From an uncultured Tateyamaria sp. (GTDB lineage: Bacteria; Pseudomonadota; Alphaproteobacteria; Rhodobacterales; Rhodobacteraceae): 64,000 nt of DNA. The translations under genes were made by a program, and so were the position numbers. Position 1 is the stretch's first letter. The number at the start of each line of letters is the position of its first letter. Positions 1-8,048 of the stretch are shown piece by piece. The notes under the pieces were generated by a model. That model worked only from the letters and a program-made list of their open reading frames with translations, searched no databases and was not told the origin of the DNA. Location of the stretch: assembly GCF_947503705.1 (NCBI RefSeq), contig NZ_CANNES010000014.1, positions 47,562 through 111,561 on the forward strand, written 5' to 3'.

Positions 1-1014
1 ACCGATCATAGTGGCCCGATCAGATTGGCGACGTTCTTCAAGGGCGGCAAGCGCCTCAAACAGGCTGTCACTGCGCGCGGGCCGCGTGTTGCGGGCCGCC
101 GCATCCACCAGGAATGCCACTTCTGGCAGTGGCTTGGCATAAAGCACGGCAGATTGCGGCATCACCATACTGATCCCGCTTTGCAGCACCGACTGGCCCA
201 GCCACCCGATCTTTTGCGCCTTGGACGTCCGCGCCCGCGCCGTGATCGAATCGTAGCCCATCGTGGTCAGCTTGCCCGCAATCCCCGCATAGATGAACCG
301 CGCCCCGTAAATGCCGGGACGGCAGGATTTTGGCAGGGCTGCGATCCCCGGCTCTGCGCGGTAATAGAGCCTGTTCGCCTCCATCACCAGGCGTTTGACC
401 ATGCCCCGCACCGCCTTGGTCGGGCGCGGGTCGGCAAAGAACGCCTGACGGTCGATGCCTGCCTCGTCCAGCCAGTCGGTCGGCAAGTAAAGCCGCCCTT
501 CCAGCGCATCCTCGCCCACGTCGCGGGCAATGTTCGTCAGCTGCATCGCCACGCCCAGATCGCACGCCCGCGCCAACGCATCCGCATCCCGCACGCCCAT
601 CAGCACGCACATCATCGCACCCACGGCCGACGCCACCCGCGCCGAATAATCCCGCACCTCGCTCAGGCTCGCATAGGTCCGTGCATCCGCGTCCCACGCC
701 AGCCCCTCCAGCAGCGCATCAGGCAGCGTGCGGGGCATGTCGAACTGCTCCACCACGGCGGTAAAGGCCCGGTCCGGGGCCGCATTCTCGGGACGGCCCG
801 CATAGACCCGGTCAAGCCTGTCGCGCAGCCGCAGCACCGCCTCGACCTTTTCGGCTTTCAGGTCAACCTCATCATCGGCCAGCCTGCAAAACGCATAAAG
901 CGCCAGCGCCGGATCGCGAACCTTTTTAGGCAACAGCTTGGACGCCGCATGGAACGACAACGACCCGTGGCGAATGGCTTCTGTACAGGCGTGCAGGTCG
1001 CGCGGGTCCATCAT
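1..1014 (-). CDS. crtB: Phytoene synthase CrtB (3' end cut by window edge)
   Basis: Condenses two geranylgeranyl diphosphates to phytoene, the first committed step of carotenoid synthesis. Translating the minus strand from the ATG at 1014 gives an uninterrupted frame of 338 codons to the window edge, with the isoprenoid-synthase motif YAFCRLADDEVD near residue 41 and a second Asp-rich motif (NIARDVGED) further on. CrtB proteins are usually about 340-350 residues, so only a few residues and the stop should lie outside. The start overlaps the crtI stop (shared ATGA), so the two are translationally coupled in a leftward crtIB operon. Confidence 0.93.
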   Translation of the reverse strand, partial: MMDPRDLHACTEAIRHGSLSFHAASKLLPKKVRDPALALYAFCRLADDEVDLKAEKVEAVLRLRDRLDRVYAGRPENAAPDRAFTAVVEQFDMPRTLPDALLEGLAWDADARTYASLSEVRDYSARVASAVGAMMCVLMGVRDADALARACDLGVAMQLTNIARDVGEDALEGRLYLPTDWLDEAGIDRQAFFADPRPTKAVRGMVKRLVMEANRLYYRAEPGIAALPKSCRPGIYGARFIYAGIAGKLTTMGYDSITARARTSKAQKIGWLGQSVLQSGISMVMPQSAVLYAKPLPEVAFLVDAAARNTRPARSDSLFEALAALEERRQSDRATMIG

Positions 1015-2540
1015 GTGACCGGATCCGGCACAAGCTGGCTGAGGACTTCGGCGGTGGAAATCACCCCCGGCACACCGGCGCCCGGATGGGTGCCCGCCCC
1101 GACCAGATACAGCCCCTCGGCCTCCTCCGACACGTTATGGGGGCGGAACCAGGCCGATTGCAGAATGCGCGGCTCAATCGAAAACCCGGCGCCATGCGGC
1201 GACAGGTACCGATCACGAAAGGTCTCCGGCGTGAACACCTGCTCGGTCACGATTTTCGACTCTAACCCGGGCAAAAGCTGCTCTTCCAGCACCTTGAGCA
1301 TCTTGGCCTTATAGACCTCGGCCTCCGTCTCCCAATCCACGCCGCCATGGCCAAGATGGGGGACAGGGGACAGAACATAAAAGGTATCATCCCCCTCAGG
1401 CGCCACCGACGGATCAGTTACCGAAGGACGGTGAATATAAAGGCTCATGTCATCCGACAGCTTCCCCTTCATGAAAATATCATGAAGCAAGCCGGTGTAG
1501 CGGGGGCTGTTCAGAATGGTGTGATGACCCACATCGGCCCAATCGCCGCGCGTGCCCTTGGTCCCGAAATACCACACGAAGAGGCTCATGGAATAGCGGG
1601 TGCGCCTGAGCCGCTTGGGCGTCCACCGCTTCTTGGGCGCATCGCGCATCAGATGGTTGTAGGTGTGGCCGCTATCGGCATTGCTGACGACCACGTCGGC
1701 CCCCATCTCCAGACCAGAGGATAGGCGCACGCCACGGGCCTTGCCCTCACGGACGACAATCTGGTCCACCTCTGTCTGCATCAGCAACGTGCCGCCCTGG
1801 CTCATGATGACATCGGCCATGCGCTCGGCCATGCCGGCCAGACCGCCCATCGCATAATGCACCCCGAACTCCTTTTCGAGGTAGCTGACAAGGATATACA
1901 TCGAGGTCACGTTGCACGGATCACCGCCGATAAAGAGGGGGTGAAAGGAAAAGGCCATGCGGAGCTTGTCATTGCGGAACCGCTTGGACGCATGGGCATA
2001 AACCGACCGATCGGCACGCAGCAGACCAAAGGTCGGCAACACCTCGATCAGGTCCCACAGCTTGTGCATCGACCGGCGGCCAAGGTCTTCAAACCCGAAC
2101 CAATAGCGCTTTTCACTGTCCTTCAGGAACTTGTCAAAACCGGCCACATCGCGGGGCTCGATCTTGGCCACCTCGGCGCGCATCTTATCGGTGTCCTGCT
2201 GGGCGACAAACTTGGTGCCGTCGGGCCAGCGGATTTCATAGAACGGATCAAGGGGCTTCAACTCCACCTCAGAGGCGAAATCACGACCACAGGCCGCCCA
2301 CAGCTCTTTGTACAACTGCGGCACGGTCACAATGGTCGGGCCCAGATCAAAACGGTGGCCATCCTGCCAAATGGCAGAGCCGCGCCCCCCCGGCACATCC
2401 AGCTTGTCGATGACGGTGACCTTGTAGCCCTTGGCACCCAATCGCATGGCAGCGGCCAGGCCGCCCAAACCGGCACCCACCACGATGGCACGGTTGCCCG
2501 TGGCGCTTTCCGACGATTCGATCTGATCAAGACGTGTCAT
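1011..2540 (-). CDS. crtI: Phytoene desaturase CrtI
   Basis: FAD-dependent desaturase converting phytoene to neurosporene/lycopene in the spheroidene pathway. The 509-residue protein has the N-terminal dinucleotide-binding motif VVGAGLGGLAAA near residue 21, followed by the family's PGGRGS segment, and the C-terminal carotene-desaturase signature ending VGAGTHPGAGVPG. Length is normal for bacterial CrtI. It is the promoter-proximal gene of crtIB and diverges from crtA. Its ATG lies inside one of two tandem PpsR boxes, so aerobic/light repression by PpsR is expected. Confidence 0.96.
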   Translation of the reverse strand: MTRLDQIESSESATGNRAIVVGAGLGGLAAAMRLGAKGYKVTVIDKLDVPGGRGSAIWQDGHRFDLGPTIVTVPQLYKELWAACGRDFASEVELKPLDPFYEIRWPDGTKFVAQQDTDKMRAEVAKIEPRDVAGFDKFLKDSEKRYWFGFEDLGRRSMHKLWDLIEVLPTFGLLRADRSVYAHASKRFRNDKLRMAFSFHPLFIGGDPCNVTSMYILVSYLEKEFGVHYAMGGLAGMAERMADVIMSQGGTLLMQTEVDQIVVREGKARGVRLSSGLEMGADVVVSNADSGHTYNHLMRDAPKKRWTPKRLRRTRYSMSLFVWYFGTKGTRGDWADVGHHTILNSPRYTGLLHDIFMKGKLSDDMSLYIHRPSVTDPSVAPEGDDTFYVLSPVPHLGHGGVDWETEAEVYKAKMLKVLEEQLLPGLESKIVTEQVFTPETFRDRYLSPHGAGFSIEPRILQSAWFRPHNVSEEAEGLYLVGAGTHPGAGVPGVISTAEVLSQLVPDPVT

Positions 2541-2552
2541 GTTACTGCGACA
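2535..2552. promoter_or_regulatory. PpsR/CrtJ box 1, crtI-crtA
   Basis: TGT-N12-ACA matches the PpsR/CrtJ consensus. It covers the crtI start codon and pairs with a second box beginning 8 bp further right, the tandem arrangement typical of cooperative PpsR binding. Confidence 0.75.
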
Positions 2553-2559
2553 ATAGATG

Positions 2560-2577
2560 TGTCTAGTTTAGTTGACA
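2560..2577. promoter_or_regulatory. PpsR/CrtJ box 2, crtI-crtA
   Basis: Second TGT-N12-ACA, separated from box 1 by 7 bp, in the 98-bp region between the divergent crtI and crtA genes. The A/T-rich spacer resembles known sites. It probably represses both directions. Confidence 0.78.
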
Positions 2578-2638
2578 ATTTGTTTTCGACCGATAGGCTT
2601 AATCAAGCGCCATACCGGTGCAAAAACAGTGCGATGAG

Positions 2639-3346
2639 ATGAACCAGACGACGACACTTTCCTTCTTCCGCTTTGAGCGGTGGCAAGACCGGGCGTGGGC
2701 GCTGACCATGATGGGCGGTGCACGACTGGCCATGGCACGCATACCGGACCTGGGATTTTGGAAGCTCTGCGGGTCCGGTACGGGCGAGGGGTTCACGCCC
2801 ATCCCCAACACCGCCGTCTATGCGATATTGTGCACCTGGCCGGACGAGGCGACGGCACGGGCACGACTGTCCGAAACGCGCATCTTCCAACGCTACCGCG
2901 CCCGCGCAGTCGAAGATTGGACCGTGTTTCTCGCCCCCACCTCCGCGCGCGGGGAGTGGAGCGGGCAAACCCCCTTTTCGCCTGTGTCAGAGCCGCAATC
3001 GGGCGCTATCGCCGCCCTTACCCGCGCCACTGTCAAACCGCGCATCGCCCTGAAATTCTGGGGCCGCGTGCCCGACATTTCCGCCATGATCGGCAGCGAC
3101 AAGAACGTGGCCTTCAAGATCGGGATCGGCGAAGTGCCGCTGTTGCACCAGATCACCTTTTCCATCTGGCCCGGCGCCCACGAAATGGCGCAATTCGCTC
3201 GTGAAAACGGGCCACATGCCAGCGCCATCCGGGCGGTGCGCGACGGCGCGTGGTTCAAAGAAGAGCTTTATGCCCGCTTCGCCATTCTGGGTGACACAGG
3301 CACATGGGGCGGCACCAGCCCCCTGCAAGGACTGAAACTCACATGA
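2639..3346 (+). CDS. crtA: Spheroidene monooxygenase CrtA
   Basis: Oxygen-dependent ketolase that converts spheroidene to spheroidenone, the pink carotenoid of aerobic phototrophs. The 235-residue product (from MNQTTTLSFFRF) is close to the usual CrtA length and carries the conserved early block WALTMMGGARL and the heme-ligand-rich family core. The frame is open to a GTG at 2618, but the ATG at 2639 begins just before the conserved block and is preferred; neither has a strong ribosome site. The stop overlaps the bchI ATG, so crtA leads a crtA-bchI-bchD-bchO transcript. Confidence 0.92.
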   Translation: MNQTTTLSFFRFERWQDRAWALTMMGGARLAMARIPDLGFWKLCGSGTGEGFTPIPNTAVYAILCTWPDEATARARLSETRIFQRYRARAVEDWTVFLAPTSARGEWSGQTPFSPVSEPQSGAIAALTRATVKPRIALKFWGRVPDISAMIGSDKNVAFKIGIGEVPLLHQITFSIWPGAHEMAQFARENGPHASAIRAVRDGAWFKEELYARFAILGDTGTWGGTSPLQGLKLT

Positions 3347-4350
3347 CCAAGACCCCCTTTCCGTTCTCTGCCATCGTCGGTCAGGACGATATGAAACAGG
3401 CAATGATTCTGACGGCGATTGATCCGGGCATCGGCGGCGTTCTGGTCTTTGGCGACCGGGGCACGGGCAAATCCACCGCCGTACGGGCGCTCGCGGCCCT
3501 CTTGCCTCCGATCAAGGCTGTGGTGGGTTGCCCGATCAACGCCGCCAGCCATGACGCCTGCCCCGAGTGGGCCAATATTGAGACCGGGAAAACCGCCAAT
3601 ATCCCCACCCCCGTGATCGACCTGCCCCTCGGCGCGACCGAGGATCGCGTGGTCGGTGCGCTTGATATCGAACGGGCGCTGACACGGGGGGAAAAAGCGT
3701 TTGAACCGGGCCTCCTGGCCCGTGCGAACCGGGGCTATCTTTATATCGACGAGGTCAACCTGCTTGAGGATCACATCGTCGACCTCTTGCTCGACGTGGC
3801 CCAATCGGGTGAAAACGTGGTCGAACGCGAGGGGCTGTCGATCCGGCACCCGGCGCGCTTTGTCCTCGTTGGCTCCGGCAACCCGGAGGAAGGCGAATTG
3901 CGGCCCCAGTTGCTTGACCGTTTCGGCCTGTCGGTCGAGGTCCGCAGCCCCAATGACATCGCCCAACGCATCGAGGTCATCAAACGCCGCGATGCCTTTG
4001 AGTCCGATTTTGACGCCTTCATGACCACCTATTCGAAAAAAGACGCCACCATCCGCCGCAAGATCCTCGCCGCGCGCAAGGCCCTGCCGGGCATCGAGAC
4101 GCCCGACACCATCCTGCACGACTGCGCCGAGCTGTGCATCGCGTTGGGCAGTGACGGTCTGCGGGGCGAGCTGACCTTGCTGCGGGCGGCCCGCGCCTTG
4201 GCCGCCTACAAAAAACACGGCACCCTGACCCGCGCCCACCTGCGCGACATTGCCCCCATCGCGCTCAGCCACCGCCTGCGCCGCGACCCTCTGGACGAAG
4301 CAGGCAGCAGCACCCGCGTGGCCCGCACCGTCGCCGAAGTGCTCGGATGA
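3343..4350 (+). CDS. bchI: Magnesium chelatase ATPase subunit BchI
   Basis: AAA+ ATPase that, with BchD, drives Mg2+ insertion into protoporphyrin IX by BchH. From the ATG at 3343 (overlapping the crtA stop) the product is 335 residues. It has Walker A GDRGTGKST near residue 36, the BchI insert region with its CPEW segment, Walker B YLYIDEVNLL and the arginine-finger-containing LLDRFGL segment. Length and order are canonical. Upstream codons in the same frame (from 3304) lie inside crtA and are not used. Confidence 0.96.
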   Translation: MTKTPFPFSAIVGQDDMKQAMILTAIDPGIGGVLVFGDRGTGKSTAVRALAALLPPIKAVVGCPINAASHDACPEWANIETGKTANIPTPVIDLPLGATEDRVVGALDIERALTRGEKAFEPGLLARANRGYLYIDEVNLLEDHIVDLLLDVAQSGENVVEREGLSIRHPARFVLVGSGNPEEGELRPQLLDRFGLSVEVRSPNDIAQRIEVIKRRDAFESDFDAFMTTYSKKDATIRRKILAARKALPGIETPDTILHDCAELCIALGSDGLRGELTLLRAARALAAYKKHGTLTRAHLRDIAPIALSHRLRRDPLDEAGSSTRVARTVAEVLG

Positions 4351-4374
4351 TGCGCCGGCGGCATCCGGCACAAT

Positions 4375-4392
4375 GGCGGATCAAGATCCGCC
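4375..4392. repeat. Short inverted repeat at the bchI-bchD junction
   Basis: An 8-bp perfect stem, GGCGGATC / GATCCGCC, with a 2-nt loop lies in the 90 bp between bchI and bchD. The motif with its flank resembles small dispersed palindromic units common between bacterial genes. The neighbouring genes of this operon overlap or abut, so it may be a small insertion. Confidence 0.5.
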
Positions 4393-4440
4393 TTACGGGG
4401 ATGCGTGAACCCTTGCGTTTCGTGGGCATGCTGTGACGCT

Positions 4441-6117
4441 GTGAGCGCGGCAAGCTGGCATATGGCGGCCTTGGCCTTGCGTCTTTTGGCCATTGACCCT
4501 GCGGGGCTCGGCGGGGCCGTCATCCGCATGCGCGCCAGTCCCGACCGGGACGCCGTGATTGCTGCCTTTGACAGCCCCCTGCCCCTGCGCAAAATGCCCC
4601 CCACGATCAGTGACGAACAGCTTTTGGGCGGAATAGACTTGTCGGCGACCCTTGCTTCGTCACAAGTTATTGAAAATAAAGGGTTCTTTTCAACTCCCTG
4701 CGTGGCGTTGATCCCCATGGCCGAACGCTGCACTCCCACCCTTGCCGCCAAGCTTTGCAATCTCATGGATCAGTCTCTGCCTCAGGGGATTTTGGCCCTC
4801 GACGAAGGCGCCGAACCCGACGAGGCCGTCCCCCCTGCCCTCGCTGAACGTCTCGCTTTCCACATCGAACCCGAAGGCCGCAGGCCACCCGATTGGAACG
4901 TTGTCCCCGCGGGGACAAACTCCAAAACAACATCTGTCCCCGCGGGGACAGACACAAAAACCGTGCCCATTTCCGACGCGCTGATCCAACTCACGACACT
5001 CGCTGCAAGCTTCGGAATCCACTCTCTCCGCGCGCCCACCCTCGCCCTGCGCGCCGCCCGCGCGCACGCTCTTTTTCATGGCCGCACCACGCTCACCGAA
5101 CCCGACATCACCGCCGCCGCGTCCCTTGTCTACCCCCACCGCGCAACGCTGGTCCCGCAAGAGGACGCTCCCGCCGATCCGCCCCCGCCAGAAGACCAGG
5201 CGCAAGACGAACCCGAGGGCCAGGACCAGTCCGACGACCTCACCTTGCCCGACGCCGATATGCTCATCGAGGCTGTCAAAGCACTGCTGCCTCCCGGCCT
5301 GCTCCACGGACTTGTCCCCGCGGGGACAAACCGGAATTCGGGCGGCGCTGGGGCGGGCCAAACACGCACTGGTAACCGCCGCGGACGCCCCCTGCCCTCG
5401 CGCCCCGGACGCCTCGATAGCAGCGCACGCATCGACCTCGTCGCGACCTTGCGCGCCGCCGCCCCCTGGCAACCCTTGCGCCGCCAACAACAGCCCAATC
5501 GCGTGGGCCTCTTGATCCGCCCTTCCGACATCCGCCTCAAACGGTATGCCGAGCAATCCGACCGCCTGTTGATCTTCTGCGTCGACGCGTCAGGCTCTGC
5601 CGCCATGTCCCGCCTGGGCGAGGCGAAAGGCGCAATCGAACTCCTACTAGCCGACGCGTATGCCAGCCGCGATCACGTGTCGCTGATCGCGTTCCGGGGC
5701 ACCGATGCTGAAATCCTTTTGCCCCCCACACGCTCGTTGGTGCAAACAAAACGGCGCTTGTCTGCCCTGCCGGGCGGGGGCGGTACGCCGCTGGCATCCG
5801 GGTTACAGAACGCTCTGCTGCTGGCCCAGCAATCCCGCTCCAAGGGGCTGACACCCACGGTCATTCTGATCACCGACGGGCGCGCCAATATTGCCCTCGA
5901 CGGCTCTGCAAATCGCGCTCAGGCTGCGACGGATGCGACGCAAATGGCGGCTGCCCTGCGCAGCGCTGGCATCGCAAGTCTGGTACTTGACATGTCGACC
6001 CGGCCCCAGCCCGCCTTGCAGGCTTTGGGCGCAACCCTGAACGCACCTTACGTCCCCCTGCCGCGCGCAAATGCGGAGCGCTTGACGAACGCTGTGACCG
6101 CCGCGCTGGACGGTTAA
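4441..6117 (+). CDS. bchD: Magnesium chelatase subunit BchD
   Basis: Non-ATPase platform subunit of Mg-chelatase that pairs with BchI rings. Order: degenerate AAA+ N-terminal domain (LLAIDPAGLGG near residue 15), acidic Pro-rich linker (about residues 240-275), and C-terminal von Willebrand A/integrin-I domain with MIDAS motif DASGS and a later TDGRAN. I chose the GTG at 4441 because conservation begins right after it; the frame is open to a GTG at 4405, and neither start has a clear ribosome site. Three perfect copies of a 16-bp palindrome lie in frame, each encoding VPAGT (about residues 155-159, 166-170, 292-296), as small insertions unlike the rest of the protein. Confidence 0.93.
   Translation: MSAASWHMAALALRLLAIDPAGLGGAVIRMRASPDRDAVIAAFDSPLPLRKMPPTISDEQLLGGIDLSATLASSQVIENKGFFSTPCVALIPMAERCTPTLAAKLCNLMDQSLPQGILALDEGAEPDEAVPPALAERLAFHIEPEGRRPPDWNVVPAGTNSKTTSVPAGTDTKTVPISDALIQLTTLAASFGIHSLRAPTLALRAARAHALFHGRTTLTEPDITAAASLVYPHRATLVPQEDAPADPPPPEDQAQDEPEGQDQSDDLTLPDADMLIEAVKALLPPGLLHGLVPAGTNRNSGGAGAGQTRTGNRRGRPLPSRPGRLDSSARIDLVATLRAAAPWQPLRRQQQPNRVGLLIRPSDIRLKRYAEQSDRLLIFCVDASGSAAMSRLGEAKGAIELLLADAYASRDHVSLIAFRGTDAEILLPPTRSLVQTKRRLSALPGGGGTPLASGLQNALLLAQQSRSKGLTPTVILITDGRANIALDGSANRAQAATDATQMAAALRSAGIASLVLDMSTRPQPALQALGATLNAPYVPLPRANAERLTNAVTAALDG
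4901..4918. repeat. Palindrome site 1 (candidate parS), in bchD
   Basis: Perfect 18-bp palindrome TTGTCCCCGCGGGGACAA, containing the 16-bp core shared by the array. Read in the bchD frame as V-V-P-A-G-T-N. Confidence 0.8.
4933..4952. repeat. Palindrome site 2 (candidate parS), in bchD
   Basis: Perfect 20-bp palindrome with the same 16-bp core, centred 33 bp from site 1, about three helical turns. Read as S-V-P-A-G-T-D in bchD. Confidence 0.8.
5312..5329. repeat. Palindrome site 3 (candidate parS), in bchD
   Basis: Perfect 18-bp palindrome with the shared core, in the linker before the VWA domain of BchD. Read as L-V-P-A-G-T-N. Confidence 0.8.
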
Positions 6118-6120
6118 GCG

Positions 6121-6993
6121 ATGGACTGGGCGGGCATCAAAGGCTGGCCAAATGCGCATTTGTCCCGGCGGGGACACGGCCCCGTGCATCGCTGGCATAT
6201 TCAGGAAACGGGCAGCGGAAAAACCATCCTCCTGCTGCATGGCGCGGGCGGCTCGACCCACAGTTTTCGCGATGTCAGTCCACTGCTCGCGGGCCGTTTT
6301 CACGTGATTGCACTCGACCTTCCTGGGCATGGATTCACGCAACTGGGTGCCCGGCATCGCAGTGGGTTAGACGACACGGCTCAGGACATCGCCGCGTTGT
6401 GCGCACAGGAAGGGTGGAGACCGGACATCATCATTGGGCATTCGGCAGGTAGTGCGGTTGCGCTGCGACTGGCGCAAGGGGATTTGTCCCCGCGGGGACA
6501 AACGCCTTTGGTCATTGGAATCAATGCCGCCCTCAGCGAGTTCAAGGGCGTTGCAGGCCTCTTGTTTCCGGCGATGGCCAAGGCGCTGGCGGCGGTGCCG
6601 TTTACCGCCAGACTGTTCTCGGGGGCGTCGGCCAATCCGGCCCGGATCAAGGCTCTGATCGACAGCACAGGCTCTGTTCTGGATGCTGAAGGCTTGGCGC
6701 TTTATCGGCGGCTGGTATCGGACAGGGACCACGTGGACGGCACCCTGATCATGATGGCGCAATGGCGGTTGAACCCGCTGTTGGCGCGGTTGAAAGACCA
6801 CCAAGGGCCGGTTCATTTCATCGTCGGGGACCAGGACAAAACCGTGTCCCCGCAGGTTTCAGCGGACGCGGCCAAGTTGATCGCCGGGGCGCAGGTACAT
6901 CGCATCGCAGACCTTGGGCACTTGGCCCATGAAGAAAGGCCCGCCGAGGTGGCGGGCCTGATCATGCACATCATTGACGAAACCGGGGTTTAG
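6121..6993 (+). CDS. bchO: BchO, alpha/beta hydrolase of Mg-chelatase operon
   Basis: Alpha/beta-fold hydrolase-like protein conserved with bchI and bchD in purple-bacterial PGCs; its precise role in bacteriochlorophyll synthesis is not settled. The 290-residue product has the oxyanion block LLLHGAGGSTHSF, the nucleophile elbow GHSAGS and a late catalytic Asp/His region (VGDQDK; GHLAHEE). It starts 3 nt after the bchD stop. Two palindrome copies lie inside it: a one-mismatch copy near the N-terminus (LSRRGHG) and a perfect copy after the nucleophile helix (LSPRGQT). Its stop codon overlaps the stop of convergent parB. Confidence 0.92.
   Translation: MDWAGIKGWPNAHLSRRGHGPVHRWHIQETGSGKTILLLHGAGGSTHSFRDVSPLLAGRFHVIALDLPGHGFTQLGARHRSGLDDTAQDIAALCAQEGWRPDIIIGHSAGSAVALRLAQGDLSPRGQTPLVIGINAALSEFKGVAGLLFPAMAKALAAVPFTARLFSGASANPARIKALIDSTGSVLDAEGLALYRRLVSDRDHVDGTLIMMAQWRLNPLLARLKDHQGPVHFIVGDQDKTVSPQVSADAAKLIAGAQVHRIADLGHLAHEERPAEVAGLIMHIIDETGV
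6161..6176. repeat. Palindrome site 4, one mismatch, in bchO
   Basis: TGTCCCgGCGGGGACA differs from the array core at one base. It is coding for residues 14-19 of BchO. Confidence 0.6.
6483..6502. repeat. Palindrome site 5 (candidate parS), in bchO
   Basis: Perfect 20-bp palindrome with the shared core inside bchO, read in a different frame from the bchD copies (L-S-P-R-G-Q-T). Conservation of the DNA rather than the peptide points to a DNA-level role. Confidence 0.8.
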
Positions 6994-8048
6994 AGACCCA
7001 AACTGTCGAGCATTACCCGCACCGCGGCCTCCAGCTTGCGCGCGTCGATGGCCCCGAAATCCTTGTCCATCTGCAGATCAATCCGGCCCTGAGCGCCGGT
7101 CACTTTGACCGTGCCGGAATGCCGGTTCAGTTTGATCGTGGTCTTGGACGACGTCGACGGGCGCGGCGTCCCGTCGGGGCGTTTGGGGGCCAGCGCGCTG
7201 TTCAGCACCGTCATTTCAGCGGCGGCTGTATCGGGTTTGAATTGATCCAACGCCACTTCGATCTGGCCGCGCAAACGGGGATGATCCTGCATCGCCTTGA
7301 CCAGCTTGAGGCCCAGGGATCGCGGGATCGCCTCGGGGTAATTGATCTTGTCCCCAAGCACCGACATCAGGGCGCTGAAATGGGCGATGTAACTGCGTTT
7401 CTGACGGCCCGCAGACGCATAGAGCAAGTCGATGGCATCACTGACCGACACGCCCACCTGCTGCGCATATGAGGACGCAAGTTGCCCCATTTCGGCGAAT
7501 GAAATGTCGCGCCGCACCAGGTTTTCGTCGACCATCCGGCGATAGAGTTTTTCGAGCGCCTCGCCCTTGGCAATCAGAACGGCGGGGATGGTTTTGAACC
7601 GGTCCTCGTTCGTCTCTTTGGCGAGTGCACGGTAGGCGGAGAGCCGGCGAAAACCCTGGATCAATTCGTACCCCTCGCCGGTGTCCTCGACCTGGATCGG
7701 GTTGGACAGACCCAGTTCGAGGATCGAGGTTTTCAGCTCGTTGAACTCGGGGTCTTCGCCTTTGCCCCGGTCGCGGGTGAGCTTGGTCATTTTGACATCG
7801 TCAATGGCCACCTTGGCCACGATGGCGCCGTCCCGTTTCAGCGAGACATATTCATGGGCGAGCCGATCATTTTCGGCGCGGATCGCAGCCTCGGCCGATT
7901 GACGGTCGGTGAGGGCGGCGGCGTTTTCCGAGATGGCGGTTGCCATCGGTCCCCGCCGGGACACTTCCGTTTCGGGGGCGTCCGGGGCAGGGGCGTCGGT
8001 GTCGTCGTTCAGGTCGAAGTCGATGTCGAATACGCGGCGCTTGCTCAT
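6990..8048 (-). CDS. parB: ParB-type plasmid partition protein
   Basis: Centromere-binding partition protein of the replicon. The 352-residue product has an N-terminal acidic, low-complexity segment, a ParB/Srx nuclease-like domain (block IQVEDTGEGYELIQGFRRLSAY cut here at GFRRLSAY, about residues 130-155), a KorB/HTH-like centre, and a basic Ser/Thr-rich linker (PRPSTSSKTTIK) before the C-terminal dimerisation part. Its ATG overlaps the parA stop (ATGA), giving a parA-parB operon. A degenerate palindrome copy lies in its N-terminal coding region. It may bind the palindrome array described here. Confidence 0.88.
   Translation of the reverse strand: MSKRRVFDIDFDLNDDTDAPAPDAPETEVSRRGPMATAISENAAALTDRQSAEAAIRAENDRLAHEYVSLKRDGAIVAKVAIDDVKMTKLTRDRGKGEDPEFNELKTSILELGLSNPIQVEDTGEGYELIQGFRRLSAYRALAKETNEDRFKTIPAVLIAKGEALEKLYRRMVDENLVRRDISFAEMGQLASSYAQQVGVSVSDAIDLLYASAGRQKRSYIAHFSALMSVLGDKINYPEAIPRSLGLKLVKAMQDHPRLRGQIEVALDQFKPDTAAAEMTVLNSALAPKRPDGTPRPSTSSKTTIKLNRHSGTVKVTGAQGRIDLQMDKDFGAIDARKLEAAVRVMLDSLGL
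7948..7963. repeat. Palindrome site 6, degenerate, in parB
   Basis: gGTCCCCGCcGGGACA has two differences from the array core. It lies in the 5' coding region of parB and may be a decayed or weak site. Confidence 0.45.

Noticed and set aside
25..1314. Long plus-strand open frame opposite crtB/crtI
   Set aside because: Arg/His/Pro-rich antisense read-through of GC-rich genes; the minus strand encodes recognisable CrtB and CrtI.
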